Source: Xenopus tropicalis (lineage: Eukaryota > Chordata > Amphibia > Anura > Pipidae). Taken from it: a DNA stretch of 64,000 nt. The position numbers and the translations under genes are program-made. Position 1 is the first letter of the stretch. Every line of letters starts with the position of its first letter. Of the stretch, positions 1-9,838 are shown one piece after another. The notes beneath the pieces are model-generated. The model was not told the DNA's origin. It saw nothing but the letters and a program-made list of their open reading frames with translations, and made no database searches. The stretch is taken from NCBI RefSeq assembly GCF_000004195.4, contig NC_030677.2, forward strand, positions 46,997,142 to 47,061,141, in the 5' to 3' direction.

Positions 1-44
1 TTTTCATTATGCATTTTAATGAGTTTGTGCTTTTTATATTTTTG

Positions 45-710
45 GAAAATGACTAGACATTTGTTGTTTTAGTGGAAATGAGTTTATTCATGGTTTCAAA
101 AACCTCTAAAGCAGGGATCCCCAACCTTTCTTACTCATGAGCCACAGTCAAATGTAAAAAGACTTGGAGAGCAACACAAGCACCATAAAAGTTCATGGAG
201 GTGCCAAATAAGGGCTAAGATTGGCTATTAAGCAGCTAAGCACACTATCAGCTTACAGGGGGCTTTATTTGGTAGTAAATCTTGTTTTTATTCAACCAAA
301 ACTTGCCCCCAAGTCAGGAATTCAAAAATAACTACCTGGTTTGGAGGCACTGAGAGCAACATCCAAGGGGTTGGTGAGCAACTTGTTGCCCCTGAGCCAC
401 TGGTTGGGGATCACTGCTCGAAGCCATGAAAATCATATTGTTGATAAATGGGCCTCCCTATTTACGTTTTAAGTTCATCTCCAATATCCTGTTAATGGCA
501 CATCTGTTGTTTGCAAATTTTTACAGCTACAGCAGTTGAAAGACAGAGCACTGGAAATGAGATTGTAGGAAGTTATTCCCAACGGTAGTGGGAGGCTACC
601 TGACTGCTTAAAGTTCTCTGTATACAGTTGAAGTTCAATTTGGAACATTTCATAAATGACTAGACATTTGCGTTTTAATGGAAATGAATTTGTGGTTTAA
701 AAACATCAGA
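45..710. repeat. Two direct copies of a ~60-bp sequence around ATGACTAGACATTT
   Basis: A stretch containing ATGACTAGACATTT followed by a TGGAAATGA motif and a TTTCAAAAAC/TTTAAAAAC block occurs at about 45-105 and again, in the same orientation, at about 650-710. A shorter third match lies at 21803-21820. The hAT MITE at 112-416 sits between the first two. They may be arms of one older repeat split by insertions, or two copies of an unnamed family. Confidence 0.5.
112..416. mobile_element. hAT-type non-autonomous element (305 bp)
   Basis: Terminal inverted repeats CAGGGATCCCCAACC and GGTTGGGGATCACTG match over 14 of 15 positions. The flanking octamers (CTCTAAAG and CTCGAAGC) agree only partly, as expected for a degraded 8-bp hAT target duplication. 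There is no coding capacity. The CAGG...CCTG/ACTG type ends are typical of hAT elements; the family name is not assigned. Confidence 0.75.
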
Positions 711-848
711 ATGTTTATAAATCTGCTCCTAAGTATATTTTGTCTGCTGTAGTGCTGAAAATACAGCATTTTGGACAAAGGTAACTAGTCTATTGCACTG
801 GTTCTTGTGGATGGCACTGCTGCATAAGTTAGAAATTGTAAACCTGCT

Positions 849-1286
849 TTAAAGGAAAAGGAAAGGTAAAAACTAAGTAAGCTTTAGCAGAAAGGTCTAT
901 GTTAATACAGTCATAAGCACTCACAGAAATGCTACACTGAGTCCTCTATCAAAAGAAACACAGGATTTCTTGTCTCATTTTTTGTAAATATGTTGTTCAG
1001 GTGTCTGACTTCCTCTCTCAGCAAAATCCTTAATTACGGTGACCAGAGTCTGCGCAGCTCTCTCCTCTCTCCTGCTAAGAACTCCCTCCCCCATCCCTTA
1101 GGAATGTGTTATTTGAGCTGTAACGGCTAGACTACAAGCAGGAAGCTATGAAGACCAAGCTAAAATGGCAGCTGCATTCAGGTAAGAAAAAAAGCTTTCC
1201 GCAGAATAAATATATTGTTCTAGGTGGCACTAATGTGGCTATTCTATTGGCAGTAAAATGCCAAAATGACTTTCCTTCTCCTTTAA
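849..1286. mobile_element. T2-type (Kolobok-like) MITE, complete
   Basis: The element begins TTAAAGGAAAAGGAAAGG and ends CCTTCTCCTTTAA, so it has inverted ends and TTAA at both borders. These are the hallmarks of T2-family MITEs known from Xenopus. Internal blocks (TAAGCTTTAGCAGAAAGG, CTCTCCTCTCTCCTGC) recur in reverse orientation in the copies at 9839, 21440 and 51200. An open frame of 98 codons inside is chance. Confidence 0.85.
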
Positions 1287-1565
1287 ATGGCATAGAAGGT
1301 GATAAAAGCTATACTTGTAATTCGTTTTATTTTCAGCTTTTCCCCCCCCTTTTTTGTAAGCTTTATGGGAACATTTTTGTACCTTATGTTCCATTCAATT
1401 TTTATGTGCTTAATGGAATCCTAATTGTTTTGGTTTTACAATAACAAAGTTTGTTGTGTTGCATGGAACATTATTCATAGTCCACAATCATAATGAGTTT
1501 ATTTCAAAAGAGTTGAAACCATTGTCGATAAGCAATTAAGTGATTCTAGCAATGAAAAGCTAAAT

Positions 1566-1805
1566 CTATTCAATGAATGGATGAATTGGAAATATTAGAT
1601 AGTCGGCATTCCAATTCATCCCACAGATTTCAGCTGGGGTTAGGTCAGGGCACTGTGCAAACAAGTCAAGTTCTTCTAATATTTTATAATTTGAACTCTG
1701 TAGGGACCTCAGTTTGTTTATGGATGTATTATTAAGTCTAAATAGCAAAAAAGCTTTTCTCAAATTGTTGCCACAAAAGGAGGAAGCATGGAATTGGCAA
1801 GTATA
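1566..1805 (-). pseudogene. Tc1/mariner transposase fragment (C-terminal part)
   Basis: Read on the minus strand, an open stretch contains EELDLFAQCPDLTPAEICG, which corresponds to the conserved Tc1 transposase segment around the last catalytic residue (family pattern LDWPAQSPDLNPIEHLW). The glutamate of the DDE triad is retained as PAE. Upstream on the same strand, in another frame, SMLPPFVATI resembles the family's FMLPTLWEQF segment, so at least one frameshift or stop lies between. Helix-turn-helix domains, the first two aspartates and terminal repeats were not found. It is a non-functional relic; the match is from family knowledge, not a search. Confidence 0.75.
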
Positions 1806-1990
1806 TGATTAAATGCTTTCACTGAACACAGGGGCGCTAGCCCAAACCGTGCAAAAGATAGCACTTAATTCACAAAACTGTACATTGAGCATTAAACATT
1901 CAGACAGACAGGTCACTTCGTCATTGTTCAGTAGTGGACACTTTCACATCACCAATTTCATGGTGGGCATTTACTAATGATACAATTTTA

Positions 1991-2053
1991 CTTGGAAGGG
2001 TTGAACTTGATAAATTCTGGTCTTTTTTCAAACCAATGTAACTATGTAACTAA
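1991..2053. repeat. Interspersed repeat end (GGAAGGGTTGAACTTGAT...)
   Basis: The segment GGAAGGGTTGAACTTGAT, a T-run, then a TAACTATGTAAC end recurs at 26818-26876 in the same orientation. The shared block is about 60 bp. It looks like the end of an interspersed repeat; the class is unclear. Confidence 0.6.
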
Positions 2054-3556
2054 TGTAATTGTTTTTGATGCAATGTGGTAGATCATTTTTAATTTACATA
2101 AAAGAAGATATCTATTGGTTAAAAAAAACTTGCTATACATCTGGGTTTCAGTACAGTGAACATATAAACACACACTCAAAAAAGACAACAACAACAGCAA
2201 AATGAGAAAATAAGGCTCCCCCAGCACTATCACACTAACATTACTTGTGTTTTCTGGTGGCAGACAATACATTTGGTCCATACCCTCTGGGTAATTTTAT
2301 CATTGAAAAAGGAAGCATACATACATTTCTATACTGCAATATCACATTAAAGCTCACAATTGCAAATATATATCCAATAGCTTTGTAGCACCAATATATT
2401 GCAGACTAGTTCATCTATGGCAACCAGAAGAAAAATCACTTGTTTAATGGCTTAAGTCTTTATTGTAGTATACAGTAGGGGGCATATATGTTATACTGTG
2501 TAAGCCAACATCACTGGTGATATTGCCCATAGCAACCAATCAAATCTTTGCTTTTGTTTTCTAACTTGTAGGTGACCATTGTAGGTGTTTGGTTTTGCTC
2601 TGAAGTATACAGAATAATGCAATTGCACACATACGCATTTATTTTGTAAAGGATAATTCAATGTAAGATACACCAAATACAACTGTTTGGTTTTGCAAAT
2701 CATGTGCAGCACCAACATAATGTGAACAAGTCAACAATGAAAGGTGAGACCAAATAAAGAAATTATGAAAACTTAAGAGGTTAAAAAACAAAAAATGAAA
2801 TTTTATCATAGTTATCTTATAATTCTTCCTTATCACATCATTAAAATAGATATCAGAATAAGTGATAAATCTTTTCATATTACTTACAGTAACTCAGGCA
2901 GAAGTTTCCTCAATCTTCTAAATATAATTTGCACTTTGGGTTACCATGTTATCCAGTGTGGGTTTTACAGTTTTAATCTAAACACGTTTTGTTGCTCTGT
3001 TAAGACAGTTTTCCTATGTAATAGGAAAGGCAAGGAATAGCTTACCTTGCTCGTACTCTTTTTATTAAGGTATATCCAGTCTCAGGTTATAATGTATGCT
3101 CCAATTAGGTTACTTTTAGTTCATCAAGTTCTTATTCCAAAGTTCCAGGCTCAGTAGTTTGCGACACAGAAATGTTATTAAGTGACAGGTTTTCTGAAGA
3201 ACTCTTCCAGAAAAGAAGCTCCATATAGACTCTAAAAGCAATAAAAATATATATTTTTAAGCAAAGGAATAGGAATATTACATTTCTAAATGACTAAAAA
3301 CAGCTACAAATGAAAATAAGTATTAGAAAATGTAACTAATTTATGCAAATGGAACCTGGAATAATTTTTCCTGGTTATTTGCTATAAAATGTCTACCTTT
3401 TAGCAAGTCTGTTTATGGACCAGGCAATGAATAATACTGTGGGGTCAGACACTACAGACAGAAAAATACAAACAGTTCTCCCAAACACTACTTATTATAT
3501 AGAAAATATGTCTAAACAGCCTAAACACATATACACATAAGTTAATACATTCATAT
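2054..3556. other. Single-copy AT-rich stretch, nothing recognised
   Basis: No open frame with coding character, no terminal repeats and no tandem repeat seen. Short open frames on both strands overlap one another and look random. Confidence 0.5.
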
Positions 3557-4316
3557 AAATATATGTACAAAAATGTTGATGGAAGCGCATGGAAAACAAA
3601 ACAAAAAATATATGGTGCAAATCAATGAGAAAAAATATATATAATGGCCGCTGCCGTGAATACTTTAATTAAACACCACTGTAGTGTGTAACCAGGACTA
3701 TGTATATATTATAACTGCTCACCAGAACGATTCATAATGGAACAAGTAGGCAAACCCAGCTGAACATTGATTGGAGCAGGGATCCGTTCAACAATGTATA
3801 CAAGATAAAAAATATAAAGCAGATATAGTGTGAATCTGTTTATTAAAAATAAAAACCCTGCTCAATGCAGGCTACTGCACGCTTCCTCAGGAGCTTCCTC
3901 ATTTGCTCCTGAGGAAGCGTGCAGGAGGCACGCGAAACGCGTTGAGCCACGATTGATTTCTTGAATGTTTTCTGCTTTTACATTACTACTACATTGTAAG
4001 TAGCCTGCATTGAGCAGGGTTTTTATTTTTTATAAACAGATTCACACTATATCTGCTTTATATTTTTTATCTTGTATACATTGTTGAACGGATCCCTGCT
4101 CCAATCAATGTTCAGCTGGGTTTGCCTACTTGTTCCATTATGAATCGTTCTGGTGAGCAGTTATAATATATACATAGTCCTGGTTACACACTACAGTGGT
4201 GTTTAATTAAAGTATTCACGGCAGCGGCCATTATATATATTTTTTCTAATTGATTTGCACCATATATTTTTTGTTTTGTTTTCCATGCGCTTCCATCAAC
4301 ATTTTTGTACACATAT
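3557..4316. repeat. Long inverted repeat, arms ~320 bp, Penelope-type terminal repeats head to head
   Basis: The left arm (about 3557-3876) and right arm (about 3999-4316) are reverse complements with few differences, for example GGCCGCTGCCGTGAATAC against GTATTCACGGCAGCGGCC. The 122-bp spacer carries the hammerhead-like motif at 3905-3947 and, at 3878-3895, a short antisense copy of its first half. Penelope-like retroelements are known to have hammerhead motifs in their terminal repeats and to insert in inverted arrangements. The Penelope assignment is an inference from the ribozyme-like core. Confidence 0.7.
3905..3947 (+). ncRNA. Hammerhead-ribozyme-like motif
   Basis: Elements in order: stem I strand GCTC (3905-3908); core CTGAGGA (3909-3915, fits CUGANGA); stem II GCGTGC (3917-3922) and GCACGC (3928-3933) with loop AGGAG; GAAA (3934-3937); CGCG (3938-3941) as a one-base-pair stem III with palindromic loop; TT (3942-3943) before the expected cleavage site; and stem I strand GAGC (3944-3947). 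All stems pair perfectly. The one departure from the canonical form is an extra A at 3916 between the core and stem II. Penelope-type hammerheads typically have very short stem III. Activity is not known. Confidence 0.6.
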
Positions 4317-4554
4317 TTCGAGGCTCATCTAAAAGGGGAGCTGATATCAAGAGGAGGCAGCATATCTTCACAATTGGCTATATTGTATTGAGGACAACAC
4401 ATACACTGATTCTCACCAAGAAGCGCTGAGTATTTTGGGTGGTCCTCACCCTCTGAACAATATTCATATAAATATAGATTGTGCCATTATAAATGTGACT
4501 AATCTCTAAGGCCAAGTGATCATCAGCTTCTCTTTCATATACATACTTACATAT

Positions 4555-4733
4555 AAGTTCGAAAACCACACAGCCCTCAATCTTCATATGCAGTGAACTT
4601 TAACACGTTATTCATAAACATGTACACAGGTAAATTGCCCCATCTGAAATGTTTCGGAGTGTGTTAAATTGCACATGAAGATGATATAAGTTCACTGCAT
4701 ATGAAGATTGAGCGCTGTGTCGTTTTTGAACTT
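4555..4733. repeat. Inverted repeat, arms ~46 bp, probable Penelope-type remnant
   Basis: Arms 4555-4600 and 4688-4733 pair across CTCAATCTTCATATGCAGTG and its complement, with a few mismatches. On the minus strand the spacer holds CCGAAACATTTCAG, resembling the GAAACATCA motifs at 13960 and 15442, so it may be another decayed hammerhead-bearing terminal repeat. Confidence 0.6.
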
Positions 4734-4828
4734 TTATCATTTATACCAAGTTTGGCTCTGGTTGTGGCTGGACACTTGCACCATTATATCACAAGTAATA
4801 AGGTGCACTGCTATTCAAGGAACATATG

Positions 4829-4835
<7 letters not shown>

Positions 4836-4901
<66 letters not shown>
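4836..4901. repeat. (TA)n microsatellite
   Basis: About 33 uninterrupted TA dinucleotides. It explains the TYR-ILE open frames in all nearby frames. Confidence 0.97.
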
Positions 4902-4905
<4 letters not shown>

Positions 4906-4969
4906 GCAAAGCGGAGAGCACACCACAATATTCTTTACACTACCTGGGTGCCAGAGCAGCAATAGTGGA

Positions 4970-5100
4970 ATAGACATAGAGATTGTCGGCACTCACAGGA
5001 TTTTCACGATCGTTTTCATAAACAACAAGTCATATTTCTAAATATGACTTGTTGTTTTTGAAAACGATCGTGAAAATCCTGTGAGTGCCGACAATCTCTA

Positions 5101-5107
<7 letters not shown>
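4970..5107. repeat. Near-perfect palindrome, 68-bp arms, 2-nt loop
   Basis: Arms 4970-5037 and 5040-5107 are reverse complements with about one mismatch (TTTCATAAAC versus GTTTTTGAAA). The loop is CT. The arms contain GTGAGTGCCGACAATCTC, like GTGAGTGCGAATTCC in the Penelope-type piece at 15495. A (TA)n tract flanks each side (4836-4901 and about 5104-5134), which could have helped make the inversion. Confidence 0.9.
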
Positions 5108-5134
<27 letters not shown>

Positions 5135-5138
<4 letters not shown>

Positions 5139-5860
5139 TATGTGTAATCTTGCCTACCTTGCCTGCTTTACGTGCTCAAACACATTTATTTTTTCTGGGA
5201 TATTAGGATGGGTGATCAGAAGAGCATTTAATTTGCATATTTGCAATCGAAAGGGGTGTTAATTTAATCTTGGGGTTTATTTCTAATTTTGGCCACTAAA
5301 GTTAAAGGTTTGGTAGGGAGAGTTAATAGTTGTAGTTACAATATAAGGGCTGCTAGGGGGGGCTAGTGAGTAATAATGAAAATAGTTTCATAGAGATTTT
5401 GGAAAGTCCCAGGAGGGTGGAGTCTAGAAAGGGTGTAAAAGAGGAAATTGTGAAGGTTCATGCAAGAAGTAACCAGACCAGCAGTGGGTAACTCACCAGT
5501 TGCGATAGGAGTGGATAGTTAGGATGTCAGAAGGCTCTATGGGATGTGGCAAGGAGCAGTGAACAGTTTTGGAATCCCACTTGTAGAGTCTGGTGTGTTT
5601 GGCTAAGCCTTGTAAAGGGGGGAGTGCTGACTGGACCCCTAGGAGGGCACTGGAGGCCGATGGGGAGAGTGGGAAGGAGCATTGGAGGGAACGGAAAGAG
5701 AAAATGCCTGTATGAGACATTACCCAGATCTGTTAAAGTACTTTGAAATGGGTTAACTGTGAAAGTGTCCTGATTTGATGTGACAAGTGTATTTAAAGAA
5801 CAATTGCTACTATTCATATCAACCCTTTTGCAGGAAGAAATAAAACGTTTGGATGTTACA
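5135..5860 (+). mobile_element. Possible solo LTR or LTR fragment
   Basis: Repeat-like, moderately GC-rich sequence ending in an AATAAA signal (5841-5846) followed shortly by ATGTTACA, the kind of ending an LTR has. No paired LTR, primer site or coding region was found, so this is tentative. Confidence 0.3.
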
Positions 5861-6185
5861 ACTCCCAGCACCATTGTGTTTTATTATGAGTAACAGTAAT
5901 CATGGGGAATTGCTGCCTCTGTACTGTCTTGTATTTTTCTATTCATAAAACCCAAACAAAAGAACAGTGGATTTTAAGTAATATTGAACTTATCACTATA
6001 ACTACTATTATTAGTTCCAGTTTTAACCAATGCTGCTGATCCTTAGCAAGGTCCTTCCAGTAACCGTCAGCATTATTAATGTTAAGACGGTAATTTATAT
6101 TAATATGACATTAGCAACCACCCCTGAAATGCTAGGCCAAAGAAAATTTGATGGACACAGTGGGGAATGTTTCTAATAAATTTGT
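5861..6185. other. Nothing recognised
   Basis: AT-rich, without open frames or repeat ends that I can identify. Confidence 0.4.
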
Positions 6186-6380
6186 TTCATATTGTAATGT
6201 TCCTAATAACACAGTATAGTACCTTGTACTTGATCCTAACTAAGATGCATGAATCCATATTAATGGCAAAACAATCATACTGGGTTTATTTAAAGTTAAA
6301 AATTTGTTTAGTACTCTTAAGTCATGGAGATCCAAAAGAACCCTTAGCTAGAAAAACCCAAGATCTCAAGTATTCCTGAT
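6186..6380 (+). mobile_element. Fragment of the CAGGTATGGGA (TA-flanked) MITE family
   Basis: Contains the family's internal landmarks in order: TAGTACCTTGTACTTGATCC, GGCAAAACAA, GGGTTTATT, CTTAAGTCATGGAGATCCAA and AAAACCCAAGATC. Compare complete copies at 28687, 41233 and 61601. The 5' end is missing and the copy is quite diverged. Confidence 0.7.
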
Positions 6381-6764
6381 GTTTATGGATCTTGTATGTG
6401 TGTGTGTATGTTTGTATATCTATATATCTTTTTTTTAGAAAGATAAGATGCTAACTGACACTGCCCAAGTGCATCATTAGGAGATGCCAATAAACTTCTA
6501 TTTATAGTATATATGGCTATTTTAAATACAATATTAGTTTTCAGTTAATTAGGACAGAAGTAAATCACGGGAAAAGTTCCTTTCAGGAAAGTAGATATGT
6601 TTAAATCTGCATATAAATGATACTAAAACCTTAGCTATTAAGCTGACCTAGCTTAGGTCTGTTCCACTTGGGGAAAAGAAGAAGGAACGTAATAGTTGGA
6701 AGGGATTGCAGGATCCAAAGAAGGTCTTTTTGAAGGTTTATTTACTAATATTGTGTTATATATT
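6381..6764. other. Short TG/TA-rich tract, otherwise nothing recognised
   Basis: A short (TG)n/(TA)n run lies at about 6394-6425. The rest has no recognisable feature. Confidence 0.4.
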
Positions 6765-7040
6765 TCTGGTATTAATATAGTGCCAACACATTTCTGCAGC
6801 ACAGATATTCATCTACATCACAGATATTATCATCACATCATATTATCATATAAGTCCCTGTCCCAGTGAAGCTTGCAATCTAAGTTACCTATCATATTAA
6901 TACATATTATGGTCAATTTTATCAGGAGCCTGACACGAGGGGAACATACGGAATCCTATCTGATAAAGCCTAAGCTGGAATTGAACTCAGGACCCCAGGA
7001 CTACAAGGCAAATGTGATACCCACTGATCCCCTGTGTCGA
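6765..7040 (-). mobile_element. tRNA-derived SINE with L2-like tail, antisense, diverged
   Basis: On the plus strand the L2-like tail comes first (CCAACACATTTCTGCAGCAC; TCCCTGTCCCAGTGAAGCTT) and the tRNA-like head comes last (GGAATTGAACTCAGGACC; ending CCCACTGATCC). Read on the minus strand the head gives a B-box-like GAGTTCAATTCC. The tail resembles the 3' end of the L2-type LINE at 16370-17163, the usual relation between such SINEs and their partner LINE. No poly-A or clear duplication was seen. Confidence 0.6.
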
Positions 7041-7311
7041 ATGATAGTAGAAATGTGCCAGCAGAAAGAGAGAATACATGAAATTAGCCAATCTTACTCA
7101 AATTGGAGAAGGGTGAGTGGAAAGGGACTGCTGAGGGTATAAGGTATGCTTGTGTACTTTTGTATGGCTTTGGTTTACTTTCTGATAACTTTTTGTTTTT
7201 TCTATCTAACAGTAAAGTGGCAATATAAGACTTGTAAAAATCCCTTCACATTTTTTATATTGCTGTTGTGGAGAAACCTGGAAACCCACATTTATTTTCA
7301 CAGAAGTTTTG

Positions 7312-7373
7312 CCAATAGTGAAATGCGGAAATTCACTGCAAATCCATGCCTGGTGAAAACATTTGCTCATCAC
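7312..7373. mobile_element. Terminal fragment of TAGTGATGAGC hAT MITE
   Basis: Ends with CATGCCTGGTGAAAACATTT and GCTCATCACTA, matching the right end of the complete copy at 11072-11359. The left part is missing. Confidence 0.75.
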
Positions 7374-8395
7374 TAGTTCTTTTCCTTGATCTGGCCAAAC
7401 TTGGGGAGAGTTTCAAAAGGTTTCATGACCAAAGTATTCTTTGCAACTTGACTGTTACTCTGCATATTGCTTATTCCAGAGAGATTCAGGAAGGCCATCC
7501 AATTCACCATTACTTATTATGGGCTACACCATAATCACTCTTTGTGAAACATCAGCCTAACAGCTGGAGGTTTAAGAGGTCCACTTATTTGCTTATTTCT
7601 AGAAGAAATAGATAATTCTCATAGATAAAACTAAACAATAGGAGTGAAAGAAGCGTTTTTTTGCTGTGTGCTATGTTACTATTTAACATTTATGCTACTA
7701 AATGTTACTTGGTATTTTAAAACTGAATAAGGCACCATAATTTGGATGTACTAATTACAATAATTCCATCCTTTTCCAGACCCTAGGAAACTTGAGTGGT
7801 TAATTGCTTGTTTCTTTTAATTGTATATATTACTAGTAATTATGAAACCAAGTTTCCTTAATCTATCAACATTTGCTTTTAATTGGTAAGTTAACTTTTG
7901 CAAGCTAATTAATTGCTTACACATAAATTAACCAGCAATTAGCAATTATGTAAGTATAGATACCTGATGTTCAACAAATAGTTTTCATTTTTCATTAACA
8001 AAGCTACATCTCACATCTGGGAAGATTCGTGCCAGACAGGTGCTTCAGTTTGCTTGAATATTTTAAAACTGAAATATATGTATTGAAACTACTCATTTAT
8101 ACGTAAATGCGTCTATTTAGTTGAAATATGTGACTTTTTAACATCTGTGAATAGTATGTGTTTTTAATACAGTTTGTTAGTATTTATTATTACCTTGTAT
8201 TATCTTGATAAAATTAGTGTTTATAAATAGGGATTTACCCTCCCCCTTACAGTTGTAAGATTCCAATACAGTTATATGGTCTTAGATAGATAGGTAGTTA
8301 GAGTTGCTGGTGCTTGTGGGTGTTTAAGGGTGTTTGGCATTGTTATTGAATTGTTTGTACTTTTTCCACTGATTAATCTGTTTTACAAAAATATG
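7374..8395. other. Single-copy DNA; TAATTA-rich block at about 7780-8060
   Basis: No repeats or coding sequence recognised. The block 7780-8060 is dense in TAATT/TTAATT/GCAATTA motifs (for example CAAGCTAATTAATTGCTTAC), the look of a homeodomain-binding enhancer or of simple AT bias; the sequence alone cannot decide. Confidence 0.3.
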
Positions 8396-8397
8396 TT

Positions 8398-8450
8398 ATC
8401 CAGAAAGTTCAAAATTACAGGAAGGCCAATTAAAACGGTGCAGTTTGTTA
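8398..8450 (+). mobile_element. Small 5' piece of CAGGTATGGGA-type MITE
   Basis: TTATCCAGAAAGTTCAAAAT followed by ACAGGAAGGCCA matches positions 20-60 of complete copies (compare 28711-28750). Confidence 0.7.
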
Positions 8451-8904
8451 GACCCTAAGATTATCAAATGAAATCAAATATTAAATAATATCAAATATTA
8501 TTTATCTGTAGTGCACACAATTTTTCAAATGAATTCTTTCTAAAAAATCAGCGGTTACAAGATTACAGCTTCAGTTTCAAATGGAAACAGCCCTGTAGTG
8601 ACAGATGTGTAGAATGAGCTTTGCGGCAAGAAAATAAGCATCTCACTGTTATGTTTTACATGAGTTGCTGAGGAGCTGGGCTTACAGGCATCTCTTGATA
8701 CATTTGTTAACTCAGTCTTCATAAATGAAAAAGATTTAATTAGCCCTTTAAAATTCATGTTACTGGGTTAAGAAGGCAGTAAACAGAAACTACAAGTGGT
8801 TACCATCTTGGCTTCCCTACCCAAGAGAAAAATGTTTAATTCCTTCCTTACTTTAAGGTTGCTTTCAGGCTATTACAGAGCATACCACAAGTGAATTTAG
8901 TAGA
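8451..8904. other. Nothing recognised
   Basis: No tandem repeat, terminal repeat or credible open frame. Confidence 0.4.
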
Positions 8905-9005
8905 TATAATACTATCTTTATTTACATAACACCAACATGTTAGAGATTTACTGAGATTACCCAACATTTACATCTGTCTCTGTCCCAGTGGGTCTTAAAA
9001 TCTAA
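8905..9005 (-). mobile_element. Diverged L2/SINE-tail fragment, antisense
   Basis: TTTACATAACACCAACATG ... CTGTCTCTGTCCCAGTGGG ... AAAATCTAAG follows the same order as the L2-like tail at 6776-6890. Similarity is weak. Confidence 0.4.
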
Positions 9006-9214
9006 GGCATTTAATTTGACTAAAGAAATGTTTGTTACAACTAAAATGCAGTTAAAAGCAGGTTATGCAAATGATTTTCCCAATTAATTTTATAAACCAT
9101 TGATTGACCCTCTCATGTATTAGTACTATGGCAGATATGCAAAAAAATGCCCATAGACCCAATGCACAGAAAGGGTTGGCACAAAGAATAGTTGCAGTGA
9201 TAAAAGGTTACCAC

Positions 9215-9484
9215 TAGTGATGGGCAAAATAATTTGCAGGCATGGATTTGCGGCAAATTTCCACGTTTAGCCATTGGTGGATTGTTTCACATCAAAAAAT
9301 TGTGGCCCAAATAACAAAAAAATTGCTACGCGTGTAAAAATATGGACACATGTAAAAAAAAAGTCGTAAAATGACGCAAATGACAATTTTTGTTGACACG
9401 CGACTTTTTTGCCATTTCGCAAATCTTTTCAAAGATTCACAAATTTTTCGGTGAAGCGAAATGTGACAGATTCGCTCATCACTA
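9215..9484. mobile_element. TAGTGATGGGC hAT MITE, complete
   Basis: Ends TAGTGATGGGC and GCTCATCACTA. Flanking octamers GTTACCAC and GCCACCAC differ at two positions, a decayed 8-bp duplication. A 175-codon minus-strand open frame crossing this element is chance. Confidence 0.85.
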
Positions 9485-9625
9485 GCCACCACGAAAAAAA
9501 TTCCCATACACTGCAAAGTATTTTGCATGGATAAAGTCACAGACAAATTGCCTATTGACTTCACAAAATTTCCCGCAAAAAAATATTCAGCAAAGCGAAA
9601 TGGGACAGATTTGCTCATCACTAAT
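9485..9625. mobile_element. Second, partial TAGTGATGAGC hAT MITE
   Basis: Ends GGGACAGATTTGCTCATCACTA and shares AGCAAAGCGAAATG with the neighbour. Only the right part is present, lying directly after the copy at 9215-9484. Confidence 0.65.
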
Positions 9626-9838
9626 GTTAGAGTTAAAGCAAATGAAATATTTTTGAAAACTTGAATATGAAAAGCTATTACTACTGTAGTTTGGTTGTGT
9701 AATTTTAGCAATGGCACTGCCTCTTTAAACGCTGCATACATACACCATAGCAATGAAATAATATAAATATGTATGGCAAGAATCTTTTGGCTAGATCCAG
9801 CAAATGGTTTAATTGGCATATTGCTTATATTCTTTGTT

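Noticed and set aside
4701..5041. Tyrosine-isoleucine repeat proteins
   Set aside because: Direct translation of the (TA)n tract.
6977..7035. Antisense tRNA gene
   Set aside because: Box-B-like sequence is present but no cloverleaf or intact A box; it continues into an L2-like tail, so it is a SINE head.
9292..9819. 175-codon minus-strand open frame, the longest in the window
   Set aside because: It runs across two hAT MITE copies and their junction, has no recognisable domain and follows MITE sequence, so it is chance.
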